This document shows, one piece after another, positions 1 through 9,631 of a stretch of DNA of 20,720 nucleotides. The stretch covers positions 1-20,720 of the forward strand of contig JALNQF010000595.1 of the NCBI GenBank assembly GCA_028456385.1. The letters are read 5' to 3'. Origin of the DNA: Ophiosphaerella korrae. Its lineage: Eukaryota > Ascomycota > Dothideomycetes > Pleosporales > Phaeosphaeriaceae. The position numbers were made by a program, and so were the translations under genes. Numbering within the stretch: the stretch's first letter is position 1; each line of letters opens with the position of its first letter. The notes under the pieces are model-generated. The model made no database searches. It had not been told where the DNA came from and saw only the letters and a list, made by a program, of their open reading frames with translations.

Positions 1-589
1 TAATTACTAATATAAAAAGTAAGCTTTAAAAGCTTTAAAAATAGTAACTTATAATAGCTATAATAATAGTTACTAAAGAGTTTATAAAGCTAAGAAAACT
101 CTAAATATACTATATATAGTGTATAAGTACTTAGTACCTACGTATAAGCTTAAAATAAATAGAATTATAAGTAAAAGTATTTTTAACTAAGTTTAGATAA
201 CTACTATAAAACTTATTAAATAGCTTTACTATATAGCTTACCTAAAGAGTATATTATAAGTTAGAGCTTTACTCTATATAATTTAAGTAAGCTTATAGTA
301 GTAAGTAAGCTATATAAGCTATTTAAGCTACTCTACTATATATAAGTAGCTTAGCTTAGATAGCTCTTTAATTAATAATTATTTCCTACTTATTTCTAAG
401 CTTATATCTTATAATACTATATAATAGTCTTAGGTAGTACTAGCTCTAGGATTATAAGAGTAATCTATAGTAGTTATATAGCGAAACTTACTTCTATAAG
501 CTTATATTTAACGCCTTAGTTAACTACTTTATAGTTTACAAGCTAGTAAGTAGTAAAAAGCTTATAGTAGCTAAAAAAACACTTATATA
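1..589. other. AT-rich repeat DNA, possible degraded coding sequence on +
   Basis: No gene can be named here. The second forward frame (codons starting at base 2) reads from about 2 to 550 with stops that are all TAA or TAG, the usual result of RIP on Gln and Trp codons, and the text between stops is not low-complexity. A stretch near 375-410 reads SSLINNYFLLISKLI and one near 435-480 reads VVLALGL. It lies directly upstream of the Harbinger-type transposase relic on the same strand, so it may be the amino-terminal part of that gene in another frame or a separate gene of the same transposon. I see no terminal inverted repeat that would mark an end of the element. Confidence 0.3.
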
Positions 590-1545
590 CTTATATATTT
601 ACGCTTAAAGAGCTAGTTTTTAAAACGCACGCTACTAATATAAGTACTTGTTAAATACTATATTATAGTTAGTTATAATTAGTACTTTAGAATATAAGTA
701 GCTTACTTATAAACTAAAGTTACTTCTATAAAGTTCTTAATACTCTTATTAAGCTTTATAAAGAGGTAGTAAAACTTACTAAACTTACTATACTAGTATA
801 TATACGTAATAACCTATAATAGTATCTATTTTTTTAAAATTATATTAGCGCGCTAGATAGGACTTATATTTATATATACGTACTTACTAAAAATTAAAAG
901 TAATTCTATAATTATTATAAGAAATTAAGTTAAAATATACTAGCTATAGTTAATTTTAATAAGAACTTTATATACGTCTTAGTAGGCTAAGAAGGCTCTA
1001 CTTATAATAAGAAAGTACTAGCTAATACTTTTAAGTAAGGCTTTAAAGTACTAGAAAGCTAGTATTTTCTAGCTAACGCTAGTTATATAAATAGTAAGAG
1101 ACTACTAACTCTATACTATTAAGTAAAGTATTATTTATAAAAGATTAGATAAGCTAGTATAGTACTTATAGATAAATATAAGCTCTTTAACTATTACTAC
1201 TTAAGCCTCTATAATATTATAGAACGTACTTTTAGTATTTTTAAATATTATTAGAAGATATTTAACTAACTATATAAGTTTAGCGTAGTAACTTAAGTTA
1301 AGTTAGTATATATAATAGCTACTATCTATAACTTTATTAACTTTACTACTACTAGTACTACTAATAATAATTTTAATAATCTAGAGTTATATAAAAGTAA
1401 AGAGCTTAAGATATTATAAAGAGATATAGAAAATAACTAGAATTTAGCTTAAATTAGGCGTAATATAGATAAGTAGTAAGAGCGTATTATAAGTAATATA
1501 TAGGATTTATACTATATAGCGTTAAGGAGCGTAAAAGTATAGTTT
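590..1545 (+). pseudogene. PIF/Harbinger-like DDE transposase relic (RIP-inactivated)
   Basis: This is a dead transposase of the nuclease type found in PIF/Harbinger elements (DDE_Tnp_4-like). One frame (codons starting at 838) carries the family signatures in order. ISALDRTYI at 847-873 matches the GALDGTHI block, with the first catalytic Asp kept at 856-858. NFIYVLVG-stop-EGS at 964-999 matches the YVLPGWEGS block, with TAA at 988-990 in place of Trp. LANASY at 1069-1086 matches the DAGY block, with the second catalytic Asp now Asn (1075-1077). NIIERTFSIFK at 1213-1245 holds the catalytic Glu at 1222-1224. No indel separates these blocks. All damage seen is of the TpG-to-TpA or CpA-to-TpA type. 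Both ends are approximate. The part before about 745 fits the family less well. Confidence 0.82.
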
Positions 1546-1668
1546 TAAGATATATAATATTAGATATAAACTATTATTAAACTTAGAGACTTAATACTAT
1601 ACTAAAAAAAGTATAATCTTTAGCGCTAGAAAGCTTCTATAAGCTTTAGTAGTAGCGTCTATATATAA

Positions 1669-1723
1669 TATAAACTAGTTAGAGTTTACTAGTATACTTC
1701 TAGTAAACTCTAACTAGTTTATA
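1669..1723. repeat. Perfect 24-bp inverted repeat with 7-nt loop
   Basis: The left arm (1669-1692, beginning TATAAACTAGTTAGAG) is the exact reverse complement of the right arm (1700-1723); the spacer is TATACTT. Symmetry stops at 1668/1724. The structure lies about 125 bases downstream of the Harbinger-type reading frame, so it could be a terminal inverted repeat met by a second copy, or a cruciform or hairpin site of the transposon. The role is inference; the symmetry is seen directly. Confidence 0.9.
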
Positions 1724-1860
1724 CTATAAGTAGATACTATTACTAAGGTTTACTAAGTAGTAAAGTAAGAGTAAGGCCTCTAGGTAGCTATCTTTATACG
1801 TAAGTATATATAATAATCTAACTTAAATACTATATAGAGATAAGTATTATTATAAGTAAG

Positions 1861-1918
1861 TATTACTATCTATATAATTTTATAGTAACTATTACTATCT
1901 ATATAATTTTATAGTAAC
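1861..1918. repeat. Two perfect 29-bp tandem copies
   Basis: The unit TATTACTATCTATATAATTT plus nine more bases occupies 1861-1889 and is repeated without change at 1890-1918; a third copy starts (TATTA) and decays. Identical copies in RIP-mutated DNA suggest the duplication arose after, or late in, the mutation process. Confidence 0.9.
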
Positions 1919-2170
1919 TATTATTATATATAGATATTTTAGCTATCTCTATATTTACTAGAGTTATTTTACTTTAGTTATTTACTAGACTTAGTAATTT
2001 CTATAAACTTAGCTTAGTCTCTCTATCTTAACTCTTTAACTCTAAAATACTAACTTTTTTTTATATAAATCTTACTATTATATTATTAAATAAATCTCTA
2101 TTATACTTATTATCTTTAAGTATATTATACTACTAAAAGAGCTTATCTTAAACCTAGTTTTTATAATATT

Positions 2171-2584
2171 TATAAGGGAGTTATCTCTTATATCTCTTAT
2201 TTTCGCACTAATATTAGTAAGTTTATAACTTACTAATATTGCAAACTTACTAATATTATAAAACTTACTAATATATTAGTAAGTTTACAACTTACTAATA
2301 TTTAACTACCTTTTTACTTTTAGTTAGCGCTTAGTAAGCTACTAGGTATATATACCTAGTACTTACTTAGATAGCTTTATTTACTATTTACTCTTTTTAG
2401 TTAATTATTAAAACTACTTTATTAAGTTATTTTACGTAAAGTCTACTTTATATAATAGTAGATCTCTATAAATATTTTACTTTTATAGGCCTCTCTATAA
2501 CCTAAAACTACGCTAGTAGCTTTTTTACTTACGCTAGAGTTACTATAAAATAGCTAATTATAGCTAACTTTTAATTAAGCCTAG
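2171..2584 (+). repeat. Element C 5' LTR (start fixed, end unknown)
   Basis: The start is fixed by the match to the 3' LTR, which follows a purine tract at 20635-20649. The first bases are TATAAGGGAG here and TGTAAGGGAG at 20650, that is, the canonical TG end with G changed to A by RIP. All three differences over the 71 shared bases are of this kind. The segment is cut off at 2585 by element A. The LTR may end before that, with some 5' leader included, but I could not find the CA end or a primer-binding site. Confidence 0.72.
2210..2300. repeat. Palindrome cluster inside the element C LTR
   Basis: The 14-mer AACTTACTAATATT or its reverse complement occurs at least five times, allowing for one end mismatch. 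2210-2223 and 2227-2240 form a perfect 14-bp hairpin with a TAT loop. 2261-2286 is a perfect 26-nt palindrome (AAACTTACTAATA followed by its complement). Another copy lies at about 2288-2301. The first hairpin is present in the 3' LTR too (20689-20719), with one G/T mismatch where RIP has not acted. This belongs to the LTR rather than to chance AT-richness, and could be a protein-binding or structural element of the LTR (inference). Confidence 0.82.
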
Positions 2585-3027
2585 TGTTGTAGGTTAGTTA
2601 CTAGGGTTAACTTCCTAGTACCTAAAAGTTATTAGTAGATTACGAGTTAATATTAAAAGCTTATATAGTAATCTATAATAACTATAAATAATAGAAGATA
2701 TTTTACAACTATCTTATATTAGCGTTCTATAGTTAAAGGATTAAATTGCTAATACTATCCTAATAATATATATTACTACTAACTATATACTTATAGTTCT
2801 TAGCTAGCTTTATACTTTGTATTTACTAAGATCGCGAATTGTAAATTTATTACGTACTTAGCTTTATACTTTATATTTACTAAGATTACAAATTACAAAT
2901 TTATTACGTATCTTTATTATAGTTAGTTTCTTAATTAAGTTTATTACTCTATAAGTTGTATATATTATTGTTATCTATAGTAGAGCTAATTAGCTCTAAA
3001 TAGCTTTCTCTTGTTATAGCTATAATA
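2585..3027 (-). repeat. Element A 3' LTR (443 bp)
   Basis: Aligns without a gap to 9180-9622. I count about 34 differences, all transitions. In element orientation it begins TATTA (from TGTTA by RIP) and ends AACA. This copy is the more heavily mutated of the two: most differences show TpA here where the other LTR keeps CpA, TpG or CpG. It is preceded, in element orientation, by a purine tract at 3028-3041. Confidence 0.93.
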
Positions 3028-3041
3028 CTATTCTTTTCTTT
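3028..3041 (-). other. Element A polypurine tract
   Basis: On the minus strand this reads AAAGAAAAGAATAG directly before the 3' LTR. It is the expected primer site for plus-strand DNA synthesis. Element B has AGAGGAGGAGATAG at the same place, and in both the junction reads ATAG followed by TATTA. Confidence 0.75.
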
Positions 3042-3370
3042 AGGTAGGTTTTTATTTCTCTACCCTAGGCCTAAGGTTATTAGTCTAGTTTCTTTATTTA
3101 TTTCTAATTCTTTATTATTCTCTATATCTTTGCGTTCTAACTATAATAAACTTTTTCTTATTACTTATATTACTTATAACAAGGTTAAAATATTTCTTTA
3201 CGCCTATTATTCTTAGTTAAAGCTTACTTATCTTATATCTTTAAAGGATAGTAAGTATTATAGTAAATATATTCTTACTAATATTTAATATAAATATATA
3301 CCTTCTAGTATTTCTCTTACTAAGTATAAGTACTTAATTTCTATATAGTCTCTTCTTACTAAGTTATATA
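3042..3370 (-). other. Element A region between antisense frame and 3' LTR
   Basis: Part of the 3' end of element A downstream of pol. It aligns loosely with about 17317-17660 of element B but I see no recognisable protein on either strand. A frame upstream of the antisense ORF may continue into it (for example YKYLISI near 3320-3345 on +), so the antisense gene could start here or contain an intron. Confidence 0.4.
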
Positions 3371-3684
3371 AGGCGAGCTATTAACTAGGCTTAAGAGATA
3401 CTATTATTATAGCTTATAGAGGCTAAAGCTAAGTATAAGCTAACTCTTTATAAGCTAGTAGATCTTTATTCTTATATTAAGCGTCTTTGTAAGATAAAGG
3501 CTTATAATAACGCTAAATCGTATAAATAGTCTTGTGCCTTAGAGGCCGAGATAGACCTTAAAGATACTATCTAGGCTACTCTAGCTCCTATTACATTAGA
3601 CGTTCCTAACGCCTCTCTATTTAGCGCTAGTAGTGCTAGTTTTCTTAGTTCGCCGTAAAGTAGTCTAGAAAGTTTTAACTTTAG
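3371..3684 (+). pseudogene. Conserved antisense ORF in element A (unknown function)
   Basis: Reading on +, opposite to gag-pol, this frame (codons starting at 3374) gives RAIN-stop-A, then IEAKAKYKL, RLCKIKAYNN, ALEAEIDL and PITLDVPNAS. The same frame in element B on its own antisense strand (17316 down to 16996) gives RAIN-stop-T, IEAKAKRK, CLYKIKALNN, ALKAKLDL and PILSVPIAS, in the same order and with similar spacing. Stops are TAA/TAG of the RIP kind. The product would be a small charged protein rich in Ala, Lys and Glu, perhaps a coiled coil. It lies tail-to-tail with pol and just before the 3' LTR. I do not recognise the family. Conservation in two copies supports real coding; shared ancestry alone is the main alternative. 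The ends are approximate. Confidence 0.5.
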
Positions 3685-6600
3685 AACTCTTCTAGTTTCT
3701 TAAAGTAGTTAAGGTTTTCTTCTAGTTTTTATATATCTTCCTATAGTTATCCTTTCTTATCTATACCTATCTATTTTACTAAGTAGTAGTTCTTGCTATT
3801 ATAGAACTAGTATACTAAGATTTCTTTAACTTCTTATTCTTCTTATTCTCTATACGTATCTACTTTATACACTAGTAGTTCTACGTTTTATAGTACTTGT
3901 TCTAGTAGTACTATATAGAATATTAGGTATATCTTTATTTTGTCTAGTAGCTTTAATTTAAATATAACTAGTGTAACTTTCTTTTTAATTTTGTATAGTC
4001 TAATTTTAACGTAATCTAGTTTTAAACTAGATTGTTTACTCTTAATATTCTTCCTAACTAACTATACTTTTTCTCTCTCTCTAAATTAAGGTCCTTCTTT
4101 ATATTTCTTATTGTAATACTTTACTATTTAATTATATAGGAATTCTACGTCCTATCTTAATTAATTATGTATTTCTTTTATTCTATTTATAAAGTTTTCT
4201 CCTCTTAGGGTCTATAATTCTATATTTTTTAGTATTCTATATACACTAGGGTTAAATCTATAGTTTATAAAGAAAAGTAATACTCTTATTACTATATTCT
4301 TTGCGCTGTTGTATACTAGTTATGCTATAGGTAGTAGCTATACCTAATTATTCTAGTTATAGTTAAAGTAGTATCTTAAATATTATTCTACTATCTAATT
4401 TATTTATTCTAATTATCTATCTATTTATAGATAATATACTATTAACATTACGTGTTATATTCCTAATTGTACTATTATTATTCTCTATAGTTTTAATGTA
4501 AATTATACGTCTCTATCTATAATAATTTTATCTAGAATACTATACTAGCTTATTACTATTCCTAAGACCTAATATATAGTAACCTCTATCTTACTTTTCT
4601 CTTTATATAGTCTAAAGTATATATACTTTATAAGTTTATCTACTATTATAAGTATTCTATTATACTCTACTCCTAATATTAGATTTTTTAACTTTAGTAA
4701 TTTTGTAATAAAGTCTATTATTATTATTCTCTAGAGTTACTCTAGTACTTTAACTAGTTATAGTATTCTATATAGTACGTATCTATTATACTTATTTCTA
4801 TAATATTTTATATAATCTTGTAGTACTTCTTCTACTAGTTATCTTGCTTTTAGGATATAGTAATCTCTTAATAGTCTATTTAGCGTTTCCTTAATTCTCT
4901 AGTATCTATATACTAGTAGCTTATAGAATTGTTGTATAAATTCTCTCTAGATTTTTCCTAGAATATATATTCTTCTATAGGCTTATACAAGTCCTTCTTA
5001 GATCTCTAGTTTCTTTATTTCTTTAGATACTTCTTACGTTATTTTCTAAATCTATTTGTCTAGCTTGCTACTTGTTCTTTCGAGTGTAGTAGCTATTTTA
5101 AGTATATTTTAAGTATATTTAAGATTAGGTATCCTACTTCGTTCTTAACTAGAACTATACTAGTAGCGCTTACTTCTTCTTATAAGTCTAGTCTTCTACT
5201 AAAGGCGTCTATAAATTAGTTATCTTTCTCTTTTATATATATAATTTCTATATTAAATATTAATAGGAATTCCTACTATCTTATATATTATTATAATAGT
5301 TCTTTATTTATTATAAATCTTATAAGATTCCTATAATCTATATAGACCTTTGTTTAGTATTTTACTCCTTATAGGTATACTCTCTATTATTTAAATACTT
5401 TATAAATTACTAGTATTTCTTTGTTGTAGATTAAGTAGTTAAGTTCTACTAGCTTTATTTTCTTAGAAAAGTATTTAACTAAGTATTCTTGTTTAGTCCT
5501 TAGATCTTCTTGTATTAGTACTATTCTATAGACTAAGTTAGATACATCTATTTTTACTATTACTAGTAGGTCTAGGTTATATATTCTAATAACTAGGTTT
5601 TCTATAAACTTCTTTTTAATCTTATTAAATACTTTATCGCATTCCTTTATCTATTTAAATAGCGTATCTTTCTTTATAAGTCTTATTATTAGTTCTATAT
5701 CTTTAAACTATCTTATTATTAACTTCTTATAAAAGTTTACTAGTCTATAGAACTATTATACCTCTTTTAGGTTTCTAGGTTTTAGCTATTTATTAATTAA
5801 TTTAATCTTTTCTAAATTAATCTTAATTCTTCTTAGTTCTATAATAAATCTAAGGAAATCTATTTCTTTTATATAGAATTCGCATTTTCTTATTTTAAGA
5901 AATAGTTTACTTTCTACTAGCTTTTCTAGCACCTTGTATATATATTATACGTATTCTTCTTCTATTTCTAAGAATATAAGGATATTATCTAGGTATATAA
6001 ATATAAATATATCTAAGTACTCTCTTAGTACTATATTAATTCTTTCTTAGAATATAGCTAGCGCGTTCGTTAATCTAAATAGTATAACTAAATATTTATA
6101 TAGTCCCTATTATATTCTAAATACTATTTTCTATTTATTGCCTTTCTTTATTCTAATCTAGTAGTAAGCGTTTTAGATATCTAGTTTTATAAAGATTTTT
6201 ACTTTTCGTAGTCTAGCTTATATTTTATCTATTTATAGTAAGGGGTATTAGTTTTTATTTATAACTACGTTAGTTTTTCTAAAGTCTACGTAAGGCCTTT
6301 TTTTACTTATTTCCTTTTTATCTACAAATATAAGTCTATATACTACTAAGAATTTAGATTCTTATATCTATCTTTTCTTAATTACGTTTTTAATAAATAC
6401 TTGTTTAATCTTAGATTCTTCTTCTATCTTTCTATAGACTAGGCTCTATCTAACGTTTTTCCTTTCTTCTATCTCTATTACTAAGTCCTATAGCTAATAT
6501 TCTAGAAAGTAGTCTTCTAGCTCTATAAGCTATAGTTCTTATTTCTTATATTCTTCTAGGAATTCTCCTTTATAAGTACTTATATTAGCTCTTAGCTTTT

Positions 6601-8050
6601 CTATTTTATAGTAGCTAATTCTTCCTATTCTCTAATTAATATATAGGTTAACTATCTATAACTATAGTATCTCTAGTATAATTTCTTATTTATTATTAAT
6701 TATTGTTATATCTATAACTATATTATTAATCTTTATTCTTTCTAGTTCTAGCGTAGAGAGAACTATCTTAAACCTAATAGGTTCTTAGAATAGTTTTCCT
6801 TTAATTATACTTAGTTATCGAGGGTATCTTTTAGTTATATAATATATTCCTTAGTTTTCTATAAACTTTTTTAATATAAAGTTTCTTATAGCTCTACTAT
6901 TAATTATTAATTATACTTTCCTTCCTTAGTATATACTTGTTTTTATAATGTGTAGGCCTCTTACGCCTTTTAACTATTCTTACTTAGGTATTTTTATAAA
7001 TTATTTATCTTTCTAGAGCTATAGCCTTACTTTAAGTTTATATTCTTTATATTTTAGATATTTATCGTATATATATTTATACTATAGTCTTCTTTAGACG
7101 CATTTCTTAGATAATTTTAGTCTTAGCCTTACTACTAAGTATCTATCTTCTAGGATTATCTCCTATCTTTAGATATCTTCTACTAGAATTACTCTTGTAT
7201 AATTATAGCCTCTCCTCTTTATAGGCTATACGCTATTATCTACTTTAGAGTTCCTATATATAATACAATTCTTATCTAGGTATAATATCTATAATACTTT
7301 AAAGTGTACTAGATGTTTTAGATCTATTATCTTATTATCTCCTTTCTAGTACTTGTCCTTTCTAAGTGTCTCTATTATTAGGATATAGTATACTACTAGT
7401 ACTCTTAGTATATAGGCTTTGTTAATCTATCGCGTCTTTCTTATAAGGTATTACTATTCTCTTTATATAGGTATTCTCTCTACTACAACTATATATTACT
7501 TTATCTATTCTTAGAATAGTATAAACTTTATTTCTTTAAGATTGCGTTCTTTCTAGTCTTTATACGCTTCCTCTATACTTATAACTATTAAGTATGTCTA
7601 AATAAACTTCTATTCTTTATTTTATTCTCCTATATCTATTATTATATAGCTATTATAGCTATATATATTTAGTAGAGTATATTCTTTACTTCTTATACTA
7701 ACTTGTCTCTTACTTTCTTATAGTCCTTTAGAGGAAGCTATAGTAGTCTCTTTATCTAGTGCTAGTTCTTTAGCTTAGATTAATAGTATCTAAGGCTCTT
7801 CCTCTTCTAAGTCTTCTATTAGTAGGCTTATTACGTATGCTATCTCTTTTAGCTACGCTTTTATTCTTTCTTTTATTACTACTACTCTATTTCTCTATTA
7901 TAGGAAGTATCTTACTCTCTACTTACTAAAAAGATATATATAGTAGTTATCTTTATAATAAAAGGTCTAGTAGAGTATTATATACTATAATTCCTTACTC
8001 CTAGCTACTTTCTCTTAAGGTTTAGCCTATACTTATAGTGCTTCTTTCTT
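3660..8050 (-). pseudogene. Element A pol relic: protease, RT, RNase H, integrase, chromodomain
   Basis: Continues the Gag frame without a break. The protease active site DSGA is NSRA (Asn codon at 6901-6899). The RT active site YLDD is YLDN (5995-5984). The integrase triad is kept: Asp 4715-4713 in IDF, Asp 4517-4515 in IIDRD, Glu 4409-4407 in LERIN, with D-35-E spacing. The HHCC zinc site before it has lost residues to Tyr. A chromodomain-like block ends the protein at about 3690-3830. One frameshift was found: an 11-bp tandem duplication at 5096-5117 between RNase H and integrase, absent from element B, where the distance from RT to integrase is exactly 11 bases shorter. All other damage is RIP-type stops and missense. 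A spacer of about 400 codons of unknown role separates the second zinc knuckle from the protease. Confidence 0.9.
5096..5117 (-). repeat. 11-bp tandem duplication causing the frameshift in element A pol
   Basis: The 11-mer TTTTAAGTATA is present at 5096-5106 and 5107-5117. Element B has a single copy at the matching place (about 15575-15590). Upstream landmarks of A (zinc knuckles, protease, RT) share one codon phase; the integrase residues downstream are displaced by 11 bases relative to B. Confidence 0.88.
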
Positions 8051-9118
8051 TTTCTCTATTATCTTTAACTAAGTTTCTTTCTTTAGGTCTTTACTCCTAC
8101 AATCTTTTACAAAGTATCCTAGTTTCTTATATTTATAGTATGCTATATCCTTCTTCTTTTATAATTAGTAGTCTTTTACATAGTAGCCTTTTTTACTATA
8201 GTTAAAGTACGTAAAGTCTTTATTTTTTTTCTTTTTCCTATCCTTATTTGTGTTAAAGATTATAGGGTCTCTAGTATCCTAATTTCTAGTTTAGTTACTA
8301 TACTTGTTCTTTTTCTATTCTTAAAGATTATTATTAATCTATATTACCTATTACTTTAGGGCTTCTAGTATTCTAGGTTTTTCTATATAAATTATTTTAT
8401 ATTAGATTTTCTTGTTTAATCCTTGTTTAAATCGTAATATAAAGGCTAATTTATTCTATTCTATATTCTATAATAGTTATTTAAACTATAATACGTATTT
8501 AGGTATACTTTTTTATTATACGAGCCTCTTAAGTTTCTCTTTAGCTTATTAGGTAATATCTATATCCCTAAATACTACTCTTATTCGTTTAGTAAAGTAC
8601 TTATAACTTCTAAAAATAGCTCTAGTTTTATCCTTCTATATTATTAGTATATATATTAAATAGTCTATCTAATAGGGTTTATACTATCTTATCGCGTCTT
8701 CTTTAAGGTGTAATCTAATATATATTACCTTTTTTTCTTCTATATTAAAGTATAGTACTTGTATATCTATCTAGAGTTATACTAAAGCTATAAAAGGTCT
8801 TAGTTTCTCCCTTATTCTATTAAACTTTTTAAAGATAAGTATCTTAGGTAGTTTCTTTGTTGCGATTATTTCTAATTATTAGGTAATTAGTTCTATCTAG
8901 TTCTATCCTTTAATAATAGCCTTAATTTATACCTTGTTTTGTTTTAAGTAGTCTTATAGTTCCTTATTCTACGTTTCTAAAGCTTTAATTACTATTTTTA
9001 TATCTTCTTTCTTATCTATTAGTTTGTTAATACGTTCCTTAATTATTTCCTATATAGTACTATCTAACTTATAACTACTCCTAAGTACTTTACTTATTTT
9101 AGTTAAGCTTTCTACTAT
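8051..9118 (-). pseudogene. Element A Gag relic with two zinc knuckles
   Basis: Gag is the structural protein of the virus-like particle. The frame opens near 9118, where ATA (9118-9116) probably stands for the original ATG, giving M-V-E-S-L-T-K; element B has ATA at the same place. The capsid part reads, among others, KKFNRIREN and FTKRIRVVF. Two CCHC zinc knuckles follow. The first is at 8209-8168, with all three Cys and the His changed to Tyr. The second is at 8140-8099, with two Cys and the His changed to Tyr but the last Cys (TGT, 8101-8099) kept. The CX2CX4HX4C spacing is exact in both. There is no frameshift to RT. Confidence 0.87.
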
Positions 9119-9179
9119 TATATTAGCTAGACTATACGCTACTTACGCTTTACTTCTTGTAATAACTAAATTAGCAAAG

Positions 9180-9622
9180 TGTTATAGGTTAGTTACTAGG
9201 GTTAACTTCTTAGTACTTAAAAGTTATTAGTAGATTACAAGTTAATATTAAAAGCTCGTATAGTAATCTATAATAACTATAAATAATAGAAGATATTTTG
9301 CAACTATCTTATATTAGCGTTCTATAGTTAAAGGATTAAATTACTAATACTATCCTAACAATATATATTACTACTAACTATATACCTATAGTTCTTAGCT
9401 AGCTTTATACTTTGTATTTACTAAAATCGCGAATTGCGAATTTATTACGTGCTTAGCTTCGTACTTTATATTTACTAAGATTGCAAATTGCAAATTTATT
9501 ACGTGTCTCTATTATAGTTAGTTTCCTAATTAAGTTCGTTACCCTATAGGTCGTATATATTGTCGTTATCTATAGTAAGGCTAATTAGCTCTAAATAGCT
9601 TTCTCTTATTACAGCCGTAATA
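9180..9622 (-). repeat. Element A 5' LTR (443 bp)
   Basis: The upstream LTR in element orientation. It keeps more unmutated sites than its partner, for example CGCGAATTGCG and TTGCAAATTGCA at 9427-9496, so RIP has hit the two ends unequally. Its outer edge borders the RT gene of element C. The central part, with ATATATTATTAGGATAGTAT in element orientation, is shared with the LTRs of element B. Confidence 0.93.
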
Positions 9623-9631
9623 TATATCTAA

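Larger units (their letters stand above)
1546..2170. other. Non-coding AT-rich stretch left of element C
   Basis: No recognisable protein-coding text on either strand. It holds the 24-bp inverted repeat at 1669-1723 and the 29-bp tandem duplication at 1861-1918, listed separately. It may contain the 3' end of the Harbinger-type transposon, but I could not pair terminal inverted repeats. It ends where the LTR of element C begins at 2171. Confidence 0.5.
2585..9622 (-). mobile_element. Element A: complete Ty3/gypsy chromovirus, minus strand, RIP-inactivated
   Basis: A 7038-bp LTR retrotransposon with two 443-bp LTRs (2585-3027 and 9180-9622), read from right to left. Gag, protease, RT, RNase H, integrase and chromodomain are all recognisable in the reverse complement and are close to those of element B, so the two belong to one family. 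Flanking pentamers are CCTAG (2580-2584) on the left and TATAT (9623-9627) on the right. These do not match even if RIP transitions are allowed, so there is no target-site duplication. The left flank is the 5' region of element C and the right flank is the middle of its RT gene, which points to a deletion or recombination at this insertion. Confidence 0.9.

Noticed and set aside
2210..2300. Spaced repeats resembling a small CRISPR array.
   Set aside because: The repeats are palindromic, irregularly spaced, without unique spacers of equal size, and are part of a retrotransposon LTR in fungal-type DNA.
2585..9622. RIP-altered target-site duplication CCTAG/TATAT for element A.
   Set aside because: The pentamers differ at sites that C-to-T or G-to-A changes cannot explain, so a hidden duplication is unlikely.
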